In this document: piece after piece, positions 34,281 to 46,296 of the stretch
How positions within the stretch are numbered: position 1 is the first letter of the stretch
Layout of the letters: each line of letters begins with the position of its first letter
Source of the DNA: Dicyema japonicum
Taxonomy: Eukaryota > Dicyemida > Rhombozoa > Dicyemidae
Reading direction: 5' to 3'
Assembly (NCBI GenBank): GCA_011109175.1
Contig: RDEW01000022.1
Coordinates: forward strand, 477,834-541,833
Length of the DNA: 64,000 bases
The notes under the pieces: generated by a model
The model's input: the letters and a program-made list of their open reading frames with translations, nothing else
The model's database searches: none
Told to the model about the DNA's origin: nothing
Program-made: the position numbers and the translations under genes

Positions 34281-34389
34281 TTTTCCTTATAGCGATAATG
34301 TAAATTTATTCAGTTTATCATAAAAAAATATTATTCAATTTTATAAGAATTTTAATGAGAAACAATAATTGCATAAGAGATTTAAAAAT

Positions 34390-35115
34390 ATTGAATGCAT
34401 TATGCGGATGATATAATCGTCGCAGTCAAAGACCAGTGCGTTAATACTGCTGTTTACAGGATACAAGCTTCATTGGACGAGCTGAACTGTTAACTCGTTA
34501 ATAACATTCTACATACAAGTCCTGAAAAGTCTTATACAACATTTTTCACAACAGAAGATTGACAAACTCCGCTCCATGTGTAACCATAAATGGAAACTCA
34601 ATCCCCACGACCACTCTGTCAAGATACTGGGCGTAACTTACGACCCACTCTTGACCTTCAGCAAACACATCGACAACGTCATCTCTTTGACACAACGAAA
34701 GCTAAATTTTTGTTAAAACACTCCTTGGACAATATAAGGGGTGTTTCAACTCAAATTTGGACTCGCTTTTCGTGCAGTATATTCAACCGTCTCTAACTTA
34801 CGGGTGTGCTGCATGGGAAACCAACCTATCAAACAGGAATATAGAAAAAATCAATACCTTCCAAAAAATGGCCAGTAAGGCTTTGCAAAGTTTTCTTGGA
34901 CACCTCTAAACCCTACACCTATTGAGGAATTAGTGAGGAAAACCGGAGCCTTACTACCCTCCAAAACAGTTAGAAACTCCCGCCCAATCCGAAAATGCGT
35001 TGGAACCCAGGAAGAACACCGAGCAAGAATGAGATGGCTACTCGCGGCCGGAATCACCTGAAGGCTATAGTTAATTAATTTGTCGGTGATTTTTGGTTTT
35101 TAATAATAATAATAA
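34390..35115 (+). mobile_element. LINE family A 3' end with TAA-repeat tail
   Basis: MHYADDIIVAVKD near 34395 is the RT catalytic YADD box. It is followed by the thumb and a C-terminal block (LTYGCAAWETNLSNRNIEKI) and a final TAATAATAATAAT tail at about 35103. This copy is 5'-truncated. Confidence 0.7.
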
Positions 35116-36534
35116 TTCACGCACGGTACTCGCTGTGGTCGTTGTAGTGCTAAGAAGAAAGAAGCGAAAAAGAATGGAAAATCAGAAAAGAACATGCAGA
35201 AAACTAATCAGGCCAAGTCTGACTCCGTTCACTGCCCATCTATGGATCATGTTCATTCGAAGAAATACTACTTTTACCTGCGAGATCGAAAGAGCAGTGC
35301 GTGTCCTGTGGATATTGCAACGCGAGGAAGTACAGGTTGAATTGCACACCTTGCTGGAGATTTTTCCACCTCGGGTTTGTCCGAATTGGCTGCGAGATCT
35401 TACTACAAATGGGACTGCGCATACTATATGGATGCCGACCCCGCTCGGTACCGTCATCCGGTCGAGTCCAGTCTTTCTCATATTTTGGATGAATCGAACC
35501 TTTGTTGTTACGCCTATCGGAGAGTCAGAAAAGTAGACGGATTTTACTGAAGATACCAAAGGCCGCTCGAATTCATGCTGCTGAATTTCTCACGTCATTA
35601 ATTTATAAAGCCATCAGTACCAGCAACCAGGCTTCTTGGATACGTCTACTGAGTTTTGCAACTATGACCCTTGGAATTTCTGCCTCAGAGCAAGCTCGCA
35701 ACGGATCACTGGCCTCAAAAACCAAGAAGAATAATTTTGCCTTTTTAGCCACTTGTCTTGTGACAAAGCGTTATTGAAGCGTGAAGTCTTGGAGTAATTG
35801 AGAAGAAAACACCCTGCTCCACCACCGAACCAGCGGAACTTGACAATGCCAGAAGACCTCCCGGCATTTACTCCCACGGAATTCGAAGTAGTGCGTGAAA
35901 TAAAGTCCTTTGTTCCCAGTAACTGCGAAGGTCTGGATGGACTACGCCCAAGCCATATAAAGGACTTAACCTCCGAAGCTACTGCTGATGCCGGCCGTGC
36001 CTTGTTAACGTCTATCACCTTGCTGCTCACTCGAATAGCTAATGGCGATATTCCAAAATTTGCTAGAGATCTTCTTTTTGTGACATTTATTGGCATTCCG
36101 AAAGGAGATGAAGGTGTCCGCCCAATTGCGATCGGTACATACTTTCAAAGGCTAGCTGCTAAAATCGCTGCCCGGAGAGTCTCCCGCAATGTTGCTGAAG
36201 AGCTGTTCCCGACTCAACTTGGGGTGGGAGTGACCGGAGGTTGCGAGGCAGCAGTCCACGCCGTGAGGAGTTACAACAACAATAATTCCCAGACCCAAAG
36301 GCCTGAAACTTGATATATCAAGTGCCTTCAACTCGCTGAGGAGAGACTGTATTTTGGAAACCTGTTGGAAGAGAGCTCCAGAGATTGGCCGACTTGTACA
36401 CTTATCGTATGAAACGGACTCAGCTTTAGTTTACGGAAGCGACATCGTTTATTCACGCAAAGGCGTTCAGCAGGGAGACCCTCTAAGGCCTTTGCTTTTT
36501 GCAATGACGTCCCGTGTAAATGTTACCGCCAGGG

Positions 36535-38012
36535 TCAAGTAATTCATAAGATAAGCAAAAAATGTTACTTTTATTTGATAACTTTTATTATTTTAAAAAG
36601 CTTTCAAATGCTTTTAAATTTTAGCCAAACTAATCAATTTTTTATTTATTTATTTCATCCCTTAAAAATGGGATTTTTCCACTTTTTATTTTTTAACGAA
36701 AATTAACCCGTGCATATGTTACCGCCACCTAAAGGAATTAGATATATCTGAAGTCAAGTATTGATTATTTTATTTTTAAATTTCTTAAATGTACAATAAA
36801 TTTAAAAAAACGTTAAATTTCACGTGTTTCAGTTGAAAATCGTTATAAAATCATATTTTTTTATTGAAAATGGGACTTCGATTTCTAAAGTTGCTAGTAC
36901 TCTCGGAATAGGCAGAAGTACAGTTCGTGAAATCCATAAGCGCTAAATTTAAGGATATGGCTGCAATGATAGACCTAAATCTGGCCGGAAAAAAATTTTG
37001 TCGGCACGATATGAAAGAATTCTCGTCCGAAATTCTGTGTTAATCCCAATAAAATCTAATCAGATCCGAACAGACTGTGATGTTTCTCATCTTGTCAGCA
37101 ATGATGCTGTAAAAAAATATTACTTCAAAATAATCTTTTCGGACGAGCAGCGGTCAAAACACCGTTGCTTATTGAGCCTCAAAAAACAAAAAGAAAATTG
37201 TGGTGTAAAAGTAAAATACTCTTCGAATGGAAAAATGTAATTTTCAGCGATGAGTGTCGGATTTCATTGAGTCTCGAATCGAGAGAATATGTTAGAAGAC
37301 CTCGGGAATCTCGATTTGAAACAAGGTATGCAACTAAGACAATTAAATATTCATCTTCTACAATGGTATGGGGTGCAATTAGAAATGATGGAAAACGAGT
37401 GCTAGTTTTATGCACTGAAAATGTAAATTCTGTTAAATATCAACGAATTCTGTCTGAAGGACTTGTTGAAATTTATCAAAAAAGATACTTTTTACAACAA
37501 GATGGTGCTCCTTCACAAACTTAAGTCTACAAAAAATATCTCCAAAACAAAGAGATCACAGTTTTAAAAAAATTGGCCTCCACAATCTCCAGACCTGAAT
37601 ATTATTGAGACTTGTTGGAGTTATCTAAAATCAAAAATAAAAGATAAAAGTCCAAAAACAGTTTCAGAACTGTGGATAACCGCTCAAAATATTTGGAACA
37701 CTATGGACAATGAATATATACAATTATTACACAAATCCATGCCTAAAAGAATTGACGAAGTTATTTGCAATAAAGGAGGAACTTCTAAATATTGATTTTA
37801 CAATTTATTTAACAAAATCTCGGTTTATCTTGAATTTTGAGTAAAGTGGCGGTAACATATGCACGGGTTAATTTTCGTTAAAAAAAATGACAAGTGGAAA
37901 AATCCCATTTTTAAGTATGAAATAAAAAATAAAAAATTGATTAGGTTGGCTAAAATTTAAAAAGCATATTTGCTTTTTAAAATAATAAAAAATATCAAAT
38001 AAAAGTGACATT
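36535..38012 (+). mobile_element. Tc1-like transposon with long terminal inverted repeats
   Basis: The inner inverted repeat, 26 bp, is TGCATATGTTACCGCCAC at 36711-36737 and its complement at 37849-37875. Similarity of the flanks continues outward to about 36556 and 38010, so each terminal repeat is about 180 bp. The transposase shows an HTH region (GTSISKVASTLGIGRSTV), IFSDECRISLSLES (first D), FLQQDGAPSQT (second D) and SPDLNIIETCWSYLKSKIK (third acidic residue). A stop and frame changes break the frame, so it is a recent but inactive copy. Confidence 0.8.
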
Positions 38013-38016
38013 TTTG

Positions 38017-39498
38017 ATTTTACCAAGGTCCTCGACATCTTTAGGTAAAAAATCATCTTTTTAAAAATCTTATAAAAATTGATTTTAAGGGGTCCTATGG
38101 GTAAGTGGGACATTTTACCAAGGTCCCTCAATCCCTTCGAATAAAAATTAATTATATTTATCAAAACTAAATTTAATGAGTTATTATCTCTTTTAATTAC
38201 TTTTATTATAATAAAACTTTTGAATAATTTAATTAATCAATTGATTCACTATTGCACCGTTTCTCGTTAATAAAAGGGAAATAGAAGCTTAGAACATGAT
38301 GGAAATCTGTACCATTTAAATTACATATTGGAATTGCTCAGGTCATACCTGTTTTGGATCTGTAAAAACCATTCAATCGTGTGAAGTTAAAAGTCTGAAG
38401 CAACATAATCATCTTCCAAGGAGTGAATTTGTCAAGAGAGTCTTAATACGGGAGGACATAAAGTTTCCTTAGAAGCAGTTATTCATAATTTCGGTAATAA
38501 TTAATTACCATGTAATTCCAATAATGTTCTATCTTTTAACATCAAAAACTGAAAATGAGTATGACACAATGCCTCTAATAATTAAACGTCTCACTCCGGA
38601 TTTAGAACCAAGAGTTATTGTCTCAGATTTTGAAATAGGAACAATAAACTTTTTTCAAAAGTCATTTCCAAACGCATGGATAAATTGCTGCATGTTTCAT
38701 CTAGGACAAAATATTAACAAAAAAATATTGGAATTAGGAGTTTTCAACGACATAAATAATAAAGATATAAATAGGTTAAATGTGATTTAAAATTAACAAT
38801 AGATTTGTAAAACTGTTGAAATGCCTCTCCCTTATTCCTAGACATACTGTAAAGAACACTTTTGATTAGATAGTGTCGAGATCAGATTATCCTGCGATTC
38901 TAAACTCACTACATCAATATTTTTTAATCAATTATATCGGAAATCAAGAAAATGGATTAAATCCAAAATTTCTAATTAATTATTGAAATAATCTGGATAA
39001 TTTATATGAGGACTTACAACGGACAAATAACTCCTTTGAAGGCTGGCACAACGTTTTTAGAAGTACATTTGGACACTAAACAAGACTCCAAGAAATTTTG
39101 TAAAGAAATTAAAGAAGAAGGCATAATGATAAAAATCTTAAGATTATAAAATGGAGAAAAAAATTCTTAGAAAAACTAAATATATCGCTGTATCTGAGAA
39201 TATATTGAGATTTGTTTAAGAACAAATGTTACTTAAAATGGACCCGATAGAATATATATTCAATTTAGTAGAAAATGTTATTCTACTAACATTTATAATT
39301 ATTTTCTTTTTTTTGAAAATAAATCTTTCATTTTAAAGTTAAATAAAAATTTTAAAAAAGATGACATTTTACCTAAAGATGTCGAAGACCATGGCAAAAT
39401 GTTCCACTTACCCATAGGACCCGTTAAAATCAATTTTTATAAGATTTAAAAAAGATGACTTTTTTACTTAAAGATGTCGAGGACCTTAGTAAAATATC
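38017..39498 (+). mobile_element. Mutator-like (MULE) transposon, decayed
   Basis: About 110 bp at the left (38019-38130, with GGTCCTCGACATCTTTA) are inverted at the right (39390-39498). Inside, 38524-38790 encodes the MULE transposase core: YLLTSKTENEYDTM, RVIVSDFEIGTINFF, INCCMFHLGQNI (the DFE and C-x2-H-x-Q motifs of the family). It abuts the Tc1-like element. No target duplication is obvious. Confidence 0.75.
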
Positions 39499-40870
39499 AT
39501 GTGATGTTTATTGATGAACTTATCCAAAACCTGAGAGAATTAATTAGAGGCCATTTTGAATGGAGGCTATTTTGAATAAGAACCATATCAGGATATTTCT
39601 TCAACCATTCCAGCTCTAAACGAATTGGGTTAAGTGTCAATGTTATGAAATCGGAACTATATTTCCTGCTCATCTCCAAGCTTTTCTACTGCCTGCCAAA
39701 AATTTAGATCCCTACTTCCAGGTTTCAGCATATACTCCATGGACAAGGCACACTTCCTCGGCTGCCCTTTCGGAAACGACGAGCTGGAAAACTGCCTTAC
39801 CAGTAAGAATAATGAAGTTGATGTCTTTACAAAGAGAGTATCATCTTTGGATCACATGTGTCCTTCTTGCTCAAGAAATGTATTTCCATGTCGAAGATGA
39901 TGTACATTTTGAGATGTTCACCATGTTTTGAACACCAGAGAGCACTATTGTCGGCTGATGGTACTCTGAATCAATACAATACTGAATGTCAAATTCGATG
40001 ATCTGAGCAGGACAATGTGCAAACTTCCTGCGAGTAATGGGTTAAGATGCCTCCTTAAAGCCGCCCTGCCTGCCTACTTTTCATCCTTTGCGAGCTGCAG
40101 TCGCTTAGTCCAAGCAGTCCAACGCAACCAGAAATACCTTGGACTCGGAGCTTGATAGAGTTTGCAAGTTGTGGGGTAAGCTGGGACTCAATTGCATCTA
40201 TGAGCACTCTGGAGTCCGCGAAGAAAAGCGCCAACCAACATCGACGCACATCACGGAAATGGAGTCTGGCTCGAGGCCCTACCATGCCCACATTTGGGGA
40301 CCCTCCTTGACGAAAACAGCCTGAGGTTCGGGATGGCACTGCGCCTAGGACTGGACATATGCCAGAGACACAAATGCCGCTGCGGCGGGGACGTTGATGC
40401 GAAAAGCTTTCATCCACTCTCTTGCCGACGAAGTGCTGGTCAAGCCCCGCAGCCTAGATGACATCATTTTCGATCCCTCAAGGCCGCGGGATTTCCAGCC
40501 CAATTGGAACCTTTGGGCATAGACAGAAGCGACGGGAAGAGGCCGGATGGCATGACGTTGATCCCATACTTCCACGGAAAATCACTCGTCTTCGACACAA
40601 CGTGTGTGGACACCTTCTCAGGTGCCAGATCTCTGACGGCGACGCAGCCGACCAGGCAGAGGCCAAGAAGATCCGTAAGTACGAATTTCTCGGAGACCAT
40701 TACCATTTTACCCCCATTGCTGTGGAGACAACTGGAACCGTGGGAGCGAAAACGGACGCCTTTCTCCACAGCATTGGAAGCAAACTCGCCTAAAAAGGTG
40801 CGATCCACGGGAAGGACTCTGGTTGAGGCAGAGACTCGAAATGGCGAGTATCAGAGGTAACGTCTTCGCC

Positions 40871-41685
40871 ATTCTGTCGTCCTAATTATCTATAATTTAA
40901 AAATAAATAAATTATGTGCTAATAAAAAATAGAATAATGATTAACTAACACAAAACAGACAGGGGATATGGATGATTGATATATTTTAATAATTAAAAAC
41001 TATTATTAAATAATTTATAATAAATTTCGGAACCCTGGGGTTCCCCGGAACTCAGGTTGGGAACTACTGCTCTACTTTTATTCCGAATTGAATGCATCTA
41101 TGAGATCATCAGGAGCTATGGACGTGTGGAAGACTTATATCTTAATGTTCCGGAGGGAGGCAATAATCAGAAAACGTATTCGAGACGTATCTTTTATAAG
41201 AGGGAAGACCTGAGAGCACTGTGGATGTAAGAAGACTTGGATGTCTCAAGACGGCTAGCTGTCATTCATCGGGTAGCTGGTTGAATGCTAACGATATTAT
41301 GGAATCATAATCTGCTCAGGATTTTTTAGAGGGAAGTCACGATCAACTTTGTCATCAATAATGAACAAAACATATTAAAATGGCATTAGATCGCAATCTC
41401 GAGAAGAGCATGGACATAAAAAACTCTTTACTAAAATGGTCAAATCTACATTCTTTATAGACCTTTGTTGGCCTTATTTCTTGGATATCAAATTTTATTG
41501 ATTAGTAATTATCCTGTACAAATTTCTCTAGACTCATTAATGGAATTAATGGTTAAACATTTTCAATCCATCAATGAGGAATCTAGATTGAACGCCCAAT
41601 AATGGAACCCACCAGTTCACTAAATAATCCTACGTATTCTAAACTTTAAAGAATAAATGATAAATAGCCAGTTAAGAGAGAATAA
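40871..41685. other. interval between LINE D and pyridoxal kinase
   Basis: The stretch 41020-41078 (CCTGGGGTTCC ... GGTTGGGAACTACTGC) resembles one terminus of a hAT element. A 49-codon open stretch at 41083-41229 (IRSYGRVEDLYLNVPEGG) looks coding-like but is unassigned. The rest is AT-rich. Confidence 0.35.
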
Positions 41686-42707
41686 TTACTCCAACAATTC
41701 GGACTTGAACCGACAAATGGGATTAATGAATATGTTGACATATTTTTCAATTTGGATAAATGACCCATTTTCTATGATTAGCCTGTCTTTTTCAGTTTCC
41801 ATAATAATATCCTGCATTACAGATAACGCATAAAGGACTGTTTCCTATTTTATCTGTAAAATGCTAACTTGAAACATTCCCATCGTTTTAATATGGAAAC
41901 CCACAATCAAACCTGAGAATAGATCACCTGTCCCCACGAATCTGAATTTAGATTTTTTATATTTTATTCTGAACGCACGGATTGAACCATCTATAAATAA
42001 AACAACACACGTGCCTGATTTTTTCTCAGAAGCAACTGTCAACATGTAAGATTCCAAGGCGATGCTGCTGATAATAACCCTTTGGGGTCCAAATTGATGT
42101 AGTTTGTTTAAAACTCTCAAAATGTCTTGATTATTATCTGACAATTCAAATCCAGATAATTTTCTGAATAATTAGCGCAATTACTCTGCCTCAAACTGAT
42201 TTGGAATGATAACATCTGCTATTGGAAATATATAGGTTTTGTAGAGATTGACTAGTTCTTGGGGAGCATACTAAATTAAACTCACATAACCAACAAATCT
42301 TCCATTGTCCCCAAAACAGGATCACAAACTAATAAATGAAATTTTTATACAATATATTTTTAGAATTTTTTGATATTTTAGATCACCAATGATTTCACTC
42401 AATTTTATAAGGACATCTTTTTTATTAACATATCCTGTTAGTAGATATGAATAATTATTCAAATTATTGTGTTTCAGGGCATTGTAAATATTATCAAGTT
42501 CATTAGTGGATAATTCTACTCCATCGAACATTTTATAGTCTACAACTAACAAACCTATCAACTAGTGGGGTTGCTGAATTGAACAGTATGAATTTCATCT
42601 ACACTCATCCCCATCACTCGCAGTGGAAACACAGAAGATTTGTTGCCCACTATCCCGGAGACCACGTGACTATGAATCGACAGTATCTTACCATCATATG
42701 AGTTCAT
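41686..42707 (-). CDS. PDXK: pyridoxal kinase, 6 exons
   Basis: The start is the ATG ending at 42707 ([18 protein letters not shown]) and the stop TAA lies at 41686-41688. Five GT-AG introns (42540-42562, 42329-42350, 42271-42294, 42164-42184, 41845-41868; 21-24 nt) restore the family blocks: [80 protein letters not shown], and the catalytic [15 protein letters not shown], whose Asp is the base. The enzyme phosphorylates pyridoxal, pyridoxine and pyridoxamine with ATP in the cytosol, giving the B6 cofactor. Length (about 300 residues) is normal. Just after CDPVLG a G-run near 42310 appears one base short; the next frame reads DNGRF as expected for the family. Confidence 0.9.
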
Positions 42708-43149
42708 TTAACTTTATAACGCTAATATTTTTTATAACAAAATAATTAGGTCAGATTATTATAATTTTAAACCACCATAAAAATATTGACGATTCGCTGT
42801 TCTCACCAAAATAATAAATTATAAATCCACAAAACATTTGAATACCTGTTTTTCACGCAAGTAAGAATTGGAAACTTGGATAGAATATAGGACACAAAAC
42901 TATAACAAGTCAGGGTAAGTTTAGTTATTGAAATTTTGGGATTATTGAGGAAGACAATGTCTTTTTGATGTCACAAAGATAACACTTTCACAAATTGTCA
43001 ATAAAGGTGACTTTGAGGGGGGAATCTAATATAAATAATAATAGAATACAGTAACACCAAATTAACTAGTCACGTGATCCAGGGACGCTCCAAAAAAGAC
43101 TTCTTTATCTCAATCTATCTACTTTGAAGTATATTCTTCTATCAGGAAC
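42708..43149. other. interval upstream of PDXK
   Basis: No gene is recognised. It presumably holds the PDXK promoter. The right part (near 43070) repeats the ACTAGTCACGTGATCC word of the 12.8-kb repeat. Confidence 0.35.
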
Positions 43150-43236
43150 ATCGATTGCCATGGTGTACTCGTCTTCGTCGACCACTCAAGAAATTTCCCA
43201 ACCATAATTTCAGGTTTGCGTCAATGTTCGACAAAT
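43150..43236 (-). mobile_element. LINE family A fragment continuing from 50042
   Basis: On the minus strand this reads NLKLWLGNFLSGRRRRV, which continues the RT palm that stops at 50042 (VSRKIITHKI). The family A copy at 28.4 kb has the same order (VSRKILTEKIF ... WLVNFINGRI). The two pieces are one LINE split by a large insertion (43237-50041). Confidence 0.7.
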
Positions 43237-43799
43237 ATACAGTAAAGTCCCTCTAATTGGCCAACTCATAAATTGTGGCTAAAAGTTCACGTCGGGGTTT
43301 CAAAAAGCAAATTTTCCTAAGAAATTGGCCCCGATTGAAAAGCAAGTGGATGCGATGGGTCATATAATTTCTTTTTTAAGAAATTGAATCCTTTACATGA
43401 CTTTTCATGTACAGAGATTAACCGAAGTATTAATGGAGAGGACATCCCACTGGACTCTAACGGAGATATTTTGACTGAATCTGATGTGTAGATGGAAAGT
43501 AACAGGGAGTTTATGGCTCACTCTTCTTCTAAGAGAAGATGAGGGATTACAAACAATATGGATCAAATTCACTTTATTAGTTAATTTATTCGTTATAAAC
43601 AAATAAAATTATATTCTCAAATTAGCCAACATTATTTAAAAAATTCGAAAGCTTCTCGTTGTAATTATACAAGGCTTAATTGTTTCCAAAATCTCAACCA
43701 AATCGTCAATTTGTTCTGGAATCGCACACTCATCACTTCAATTATCTAAGTCATAATGTTAAGTATAACCATTAATTATTGAATTTATTCCCTTAATTC

Positions 43800-44855
43800 C
43801 TCAATATTTTTCGAAAGGACTTCCGTTAGAAAATGAATGGACCGATATGTTATAACTGTAGACAGCTTATTCTAATTTATCAAGCCACTTTTTTTTCACT
43901 GTTATCCAGCATTTTTGACAACTTCCTCGTGATCGTCTGATTAAATCTTTCGACAATACCTTGTGCTCGTCGATTGTTAGGCCTTCCGTGAATTTGCTTA
44001 ATGTTAAAATCTTCGAAAAGTTTTGTTATTTCTTGATTTTTAAATTCATAACCATTGTCCGACTAAAGAAACTTTAGGCGAAACAAAGATCTTAAGTTTT
44101 CACATACTTCTTTATCAGACTTATTATAGAGTTGTCGTACGAAAGCGAATCTATAAATTAAAAAAAACCAGCCTACTATATATGTCAATGACCGCTAAAA
44201 TCCATTTGAAATTTTCATTTAATGTTGAAAAATTTTTCAGGTCTATTAGATCTACCTGAAAACGTTCATTTGAAGAAGCACACACATATGATTTATATCT
44301 CCAATCTACAATTATAAAAAATCACGAACTTTTAAAAAACGCGAAAATTTGCAGACTTCACAATTTTGAATGACTTTTCTGATAATCTCATTCTTTACAG
44401 TGAAGTATCTTTGTCGACATTCATACTCAATTTTATTGACTCCTCCGTGTGAAAACTCGTGCAACGATTTCGCAACATGCTCCATTTCGGTTTCATTATC
44501 CAGGGATATTACTAACTTGGAGTCAATTGATTTAACATTCATACTCAATTTTATTGACTCCTCCGTGTGAAAACTCGTGCAACGATTTCGCAACATGCTC
44601 CATTTCGGTTTCATTATCCAGGGATATTACTAACTTGGAGTCAATTGATTTAAGATACAGTCTAAATTATTGCAAATTTACAATACCTGTCATTGATAAT
44701 AGAAAAATTCTCTATCTTCTTTACAAGCCTATATTTTCGGTGCCTCGGAAGATTTTCGGGAAATTTATCATGCAAAGCATTTTTTAAAGTTTGATATTCA
44801 ACGCAATCTTTCACAAAACCCTTGTAAGAAGCCATTGCAGCAAAATAATCTTCCA
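43800..44855 (-). CDS. integrase (retroviral-type DDE, KRBA2-like), spliced but broken
   Basis: On the minus strand, MEDYFAAMASYKGFVKDC starts a frame that continues through introns of 25, 20 and 22 nt. The zinc-binding H2C2 domain is SLHEFSHGGVNKIEYECRQR and NCEVCKF. The catalytic core shows VDLIDLKNFSTLNENFKWIL, AVIDIYSRFAFVRQLYN, SDNGYEFKN and RRAQGIVERFNQT (the DDE triad region). The third intron (about 44150-44171) has GC instead of GT at its donor. It belongs to the family of domesticated or Ty3-type integrases. A tandem duplication of 118 bp (44417-44653) disrupts the zinc domain, and the C-terminal part has shifts. Element-borne or domesticated origin cannot be decided here. Confidence 0.65.
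44417..44653. repeat. exact tandem duplication, period 118 bp
   Basis: Two successive identical copies of about 118 bases within the integrase. The likely origin is an assembly join (see findings). Confidence 0.85.
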
Positions 44856-45079
44856 TGCTATAAATCTAGGTTTAATAATAATAAAATCTTTATGATCATA
44901 ACATTTATGAATAAAAAACCAATTTAGCAGGATTAAATCACGATATAAATCGGATATACAAAATTAAATGTAGGATAATCAAAAGACCTTTTCAAGGTCG
45001 AAAAATGTAACAGGCTGCCCATGCGTTACGCCCATGTGACATAATATACATCGTGCCAAACAATCGCTCACAGATTTTC

Positions 45080-46290
45080 TGATTTATTTAATATTCGAAT
45101 TTAAAGAAAAACAGTGAATAATATTCTTAAATCCCGAGAGTTCATATTAAAAACATCTAAAAGTTATATTCCTTCAACAAAGACATGCAAATCATTAAAA
45201 TTTTCTGAACTTGATACTAAGCTTGTTGGATGGATGGATCTAAAGGTATTTTTAATTTTTTATGTTAAATGATGGAAAAATATTAAATAAAGCACAAAAT
45301 ATTGCTGAAAAGTTATCAATTAATGATTTCAAGAATTCAAAGGATTCAAAAAAGACATGGTTTTCGAATGCATAAATTACATGGGTAAATGACAACGTAC
45401 AAACAACCTGACTTTTTTGTAGATCACTTTGAAGAAATTTCTAAACATTATAAAAAAGACGAAATTTAAAATATAACAGGGCTCTATTATAAACTGATTC
45501 CGTCCAAGAGCATGTGCAAAACACAACTTGGTGGATATAAAAATTTCAAAGATCGGGTTTCAATTATGTACAAATATGAGTGGAACCCATAAATTAAAGT
45601 CAGTTATGATTTAAAAATCTAAAGTACCCAGATGTTTCAAAAATTATAATTATGAATGTTCGATAAACTATTATCACTCTAATAGAGCATGGATGACCAG
45701 TTTAATTCATTGGTTAATAAAATTGGATAACGAACTGTTCCATCAAAAAATCTTTGGTTATTATTGTCCTCATTGTATAAAATCTAAATTGGAACACATT
45801 TAGATATTATTTTTTCCTAAAAATAGGCTTAATACAACCTATGGATATTGAAATCATTAAAACATTTTAATAGACATAAGCTGTTATATCTAATAAGATA
45901 ACAAAAATATTTCAGTTTATGAGTCTTATAAAAAGTTAAATTTGAAAGACACGGTTTTTTTACGGCATGGGAAGATGTATCAATTGAAAAATTGTTTCAA
46001 TAAATTGCATAAACAAGATATCGAGGTCATTCCAAATGATTGAGGCAATAATATTATTGCAATTTTTAGGAAAACTCGCATTTTGGACCCTCTGGACGTA
46101 GAAATATTCCTTGATATCAATACCATAAAAATGAAGCGATAATTAATGAATATGACGAAATGGTGCTATCGGGGAATTCTGAAAAAGAAAAATTCATTAA
46201 TGAAGACGAAATGATGAATTCTGAAAAAGACGAAATAATTGATGGATGTACTAGAACTGAAAACAAAACTGAGATTTCAAATGCACTATA
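45080..46290 (+). mobile_element. Tigger-like transposase relic
   Basis: In changing frames: ILNKAQNIAEKLSINDFKNS (CENP-B DNA-binding fold), NITGLYYKLIPSKSM (family TGLFYRALPxKTL, first D lost or shifted), YKNFKDRVSIMYK and KDTVFLRHGKMYQLKNCFNK (C-terminal block). Many stops. Lies inside the 43.2-50.0 kb insertion. Confidence 0.65.
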
Positions 46291-46296
46291 TCTGAT

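Larger units (their letters stand above)
35116..40870 (+). mobile_element. LINE family D copy 1 (PHD-like finger, RT, zinc finger, nuclease-like domain), split by two DNA transposons
   Basis: A PHD-like finger at about 35290-35420 reads CVSCGYCNARKYRLNCTPCW with FFHLGFVRIGCE. The RT follows: LPAFTPTEFEVV, GVRPIAIGTYFQRLAAKIA, LDISSAFNSLRRD, and the box GVQQGDPLRPLLFAM near 36480. There the element is interrupted (Tc1-like and MULE insertions) and resumes near 39500 with GLSVNVMKSELYFL. The C-terminal part has a zinc finger (CRCGGDVDAKSFHPLSC) and a block [20 protein letters not shown] with DTTCVDTFS. The PD...D/E pattern of this block resembles restriction-like endonucleases of site-specific LINEs. 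It ends near 40870. Frames are broken. Confidence 0.75.

Noticed and set aside
35182-35559. Long minus-strand open frames in 35.2-35.6 kb and many others lying on LINE copies
   Set aside because: They lie opposite recognisable RT, finger or endonuclease coding sequence and have no family features of their own.
42271-42294. Alternative 20-nt or 15-nt intron in PDXK that avoids a frameshift
   Set aside because: The 24-nt choice restores the conserved DNGRF-YAPQEL order after a one-base G-run correction; the shorter choices keep the frame but lose the conserved Gly-Asp.
44417-44653. Biological tandem duplication of the integrase zinc domain
   Set aside because: It belongs to a size class of exact duplications, two of which are associated with single Ns; an assembly join is the simpler explanation.
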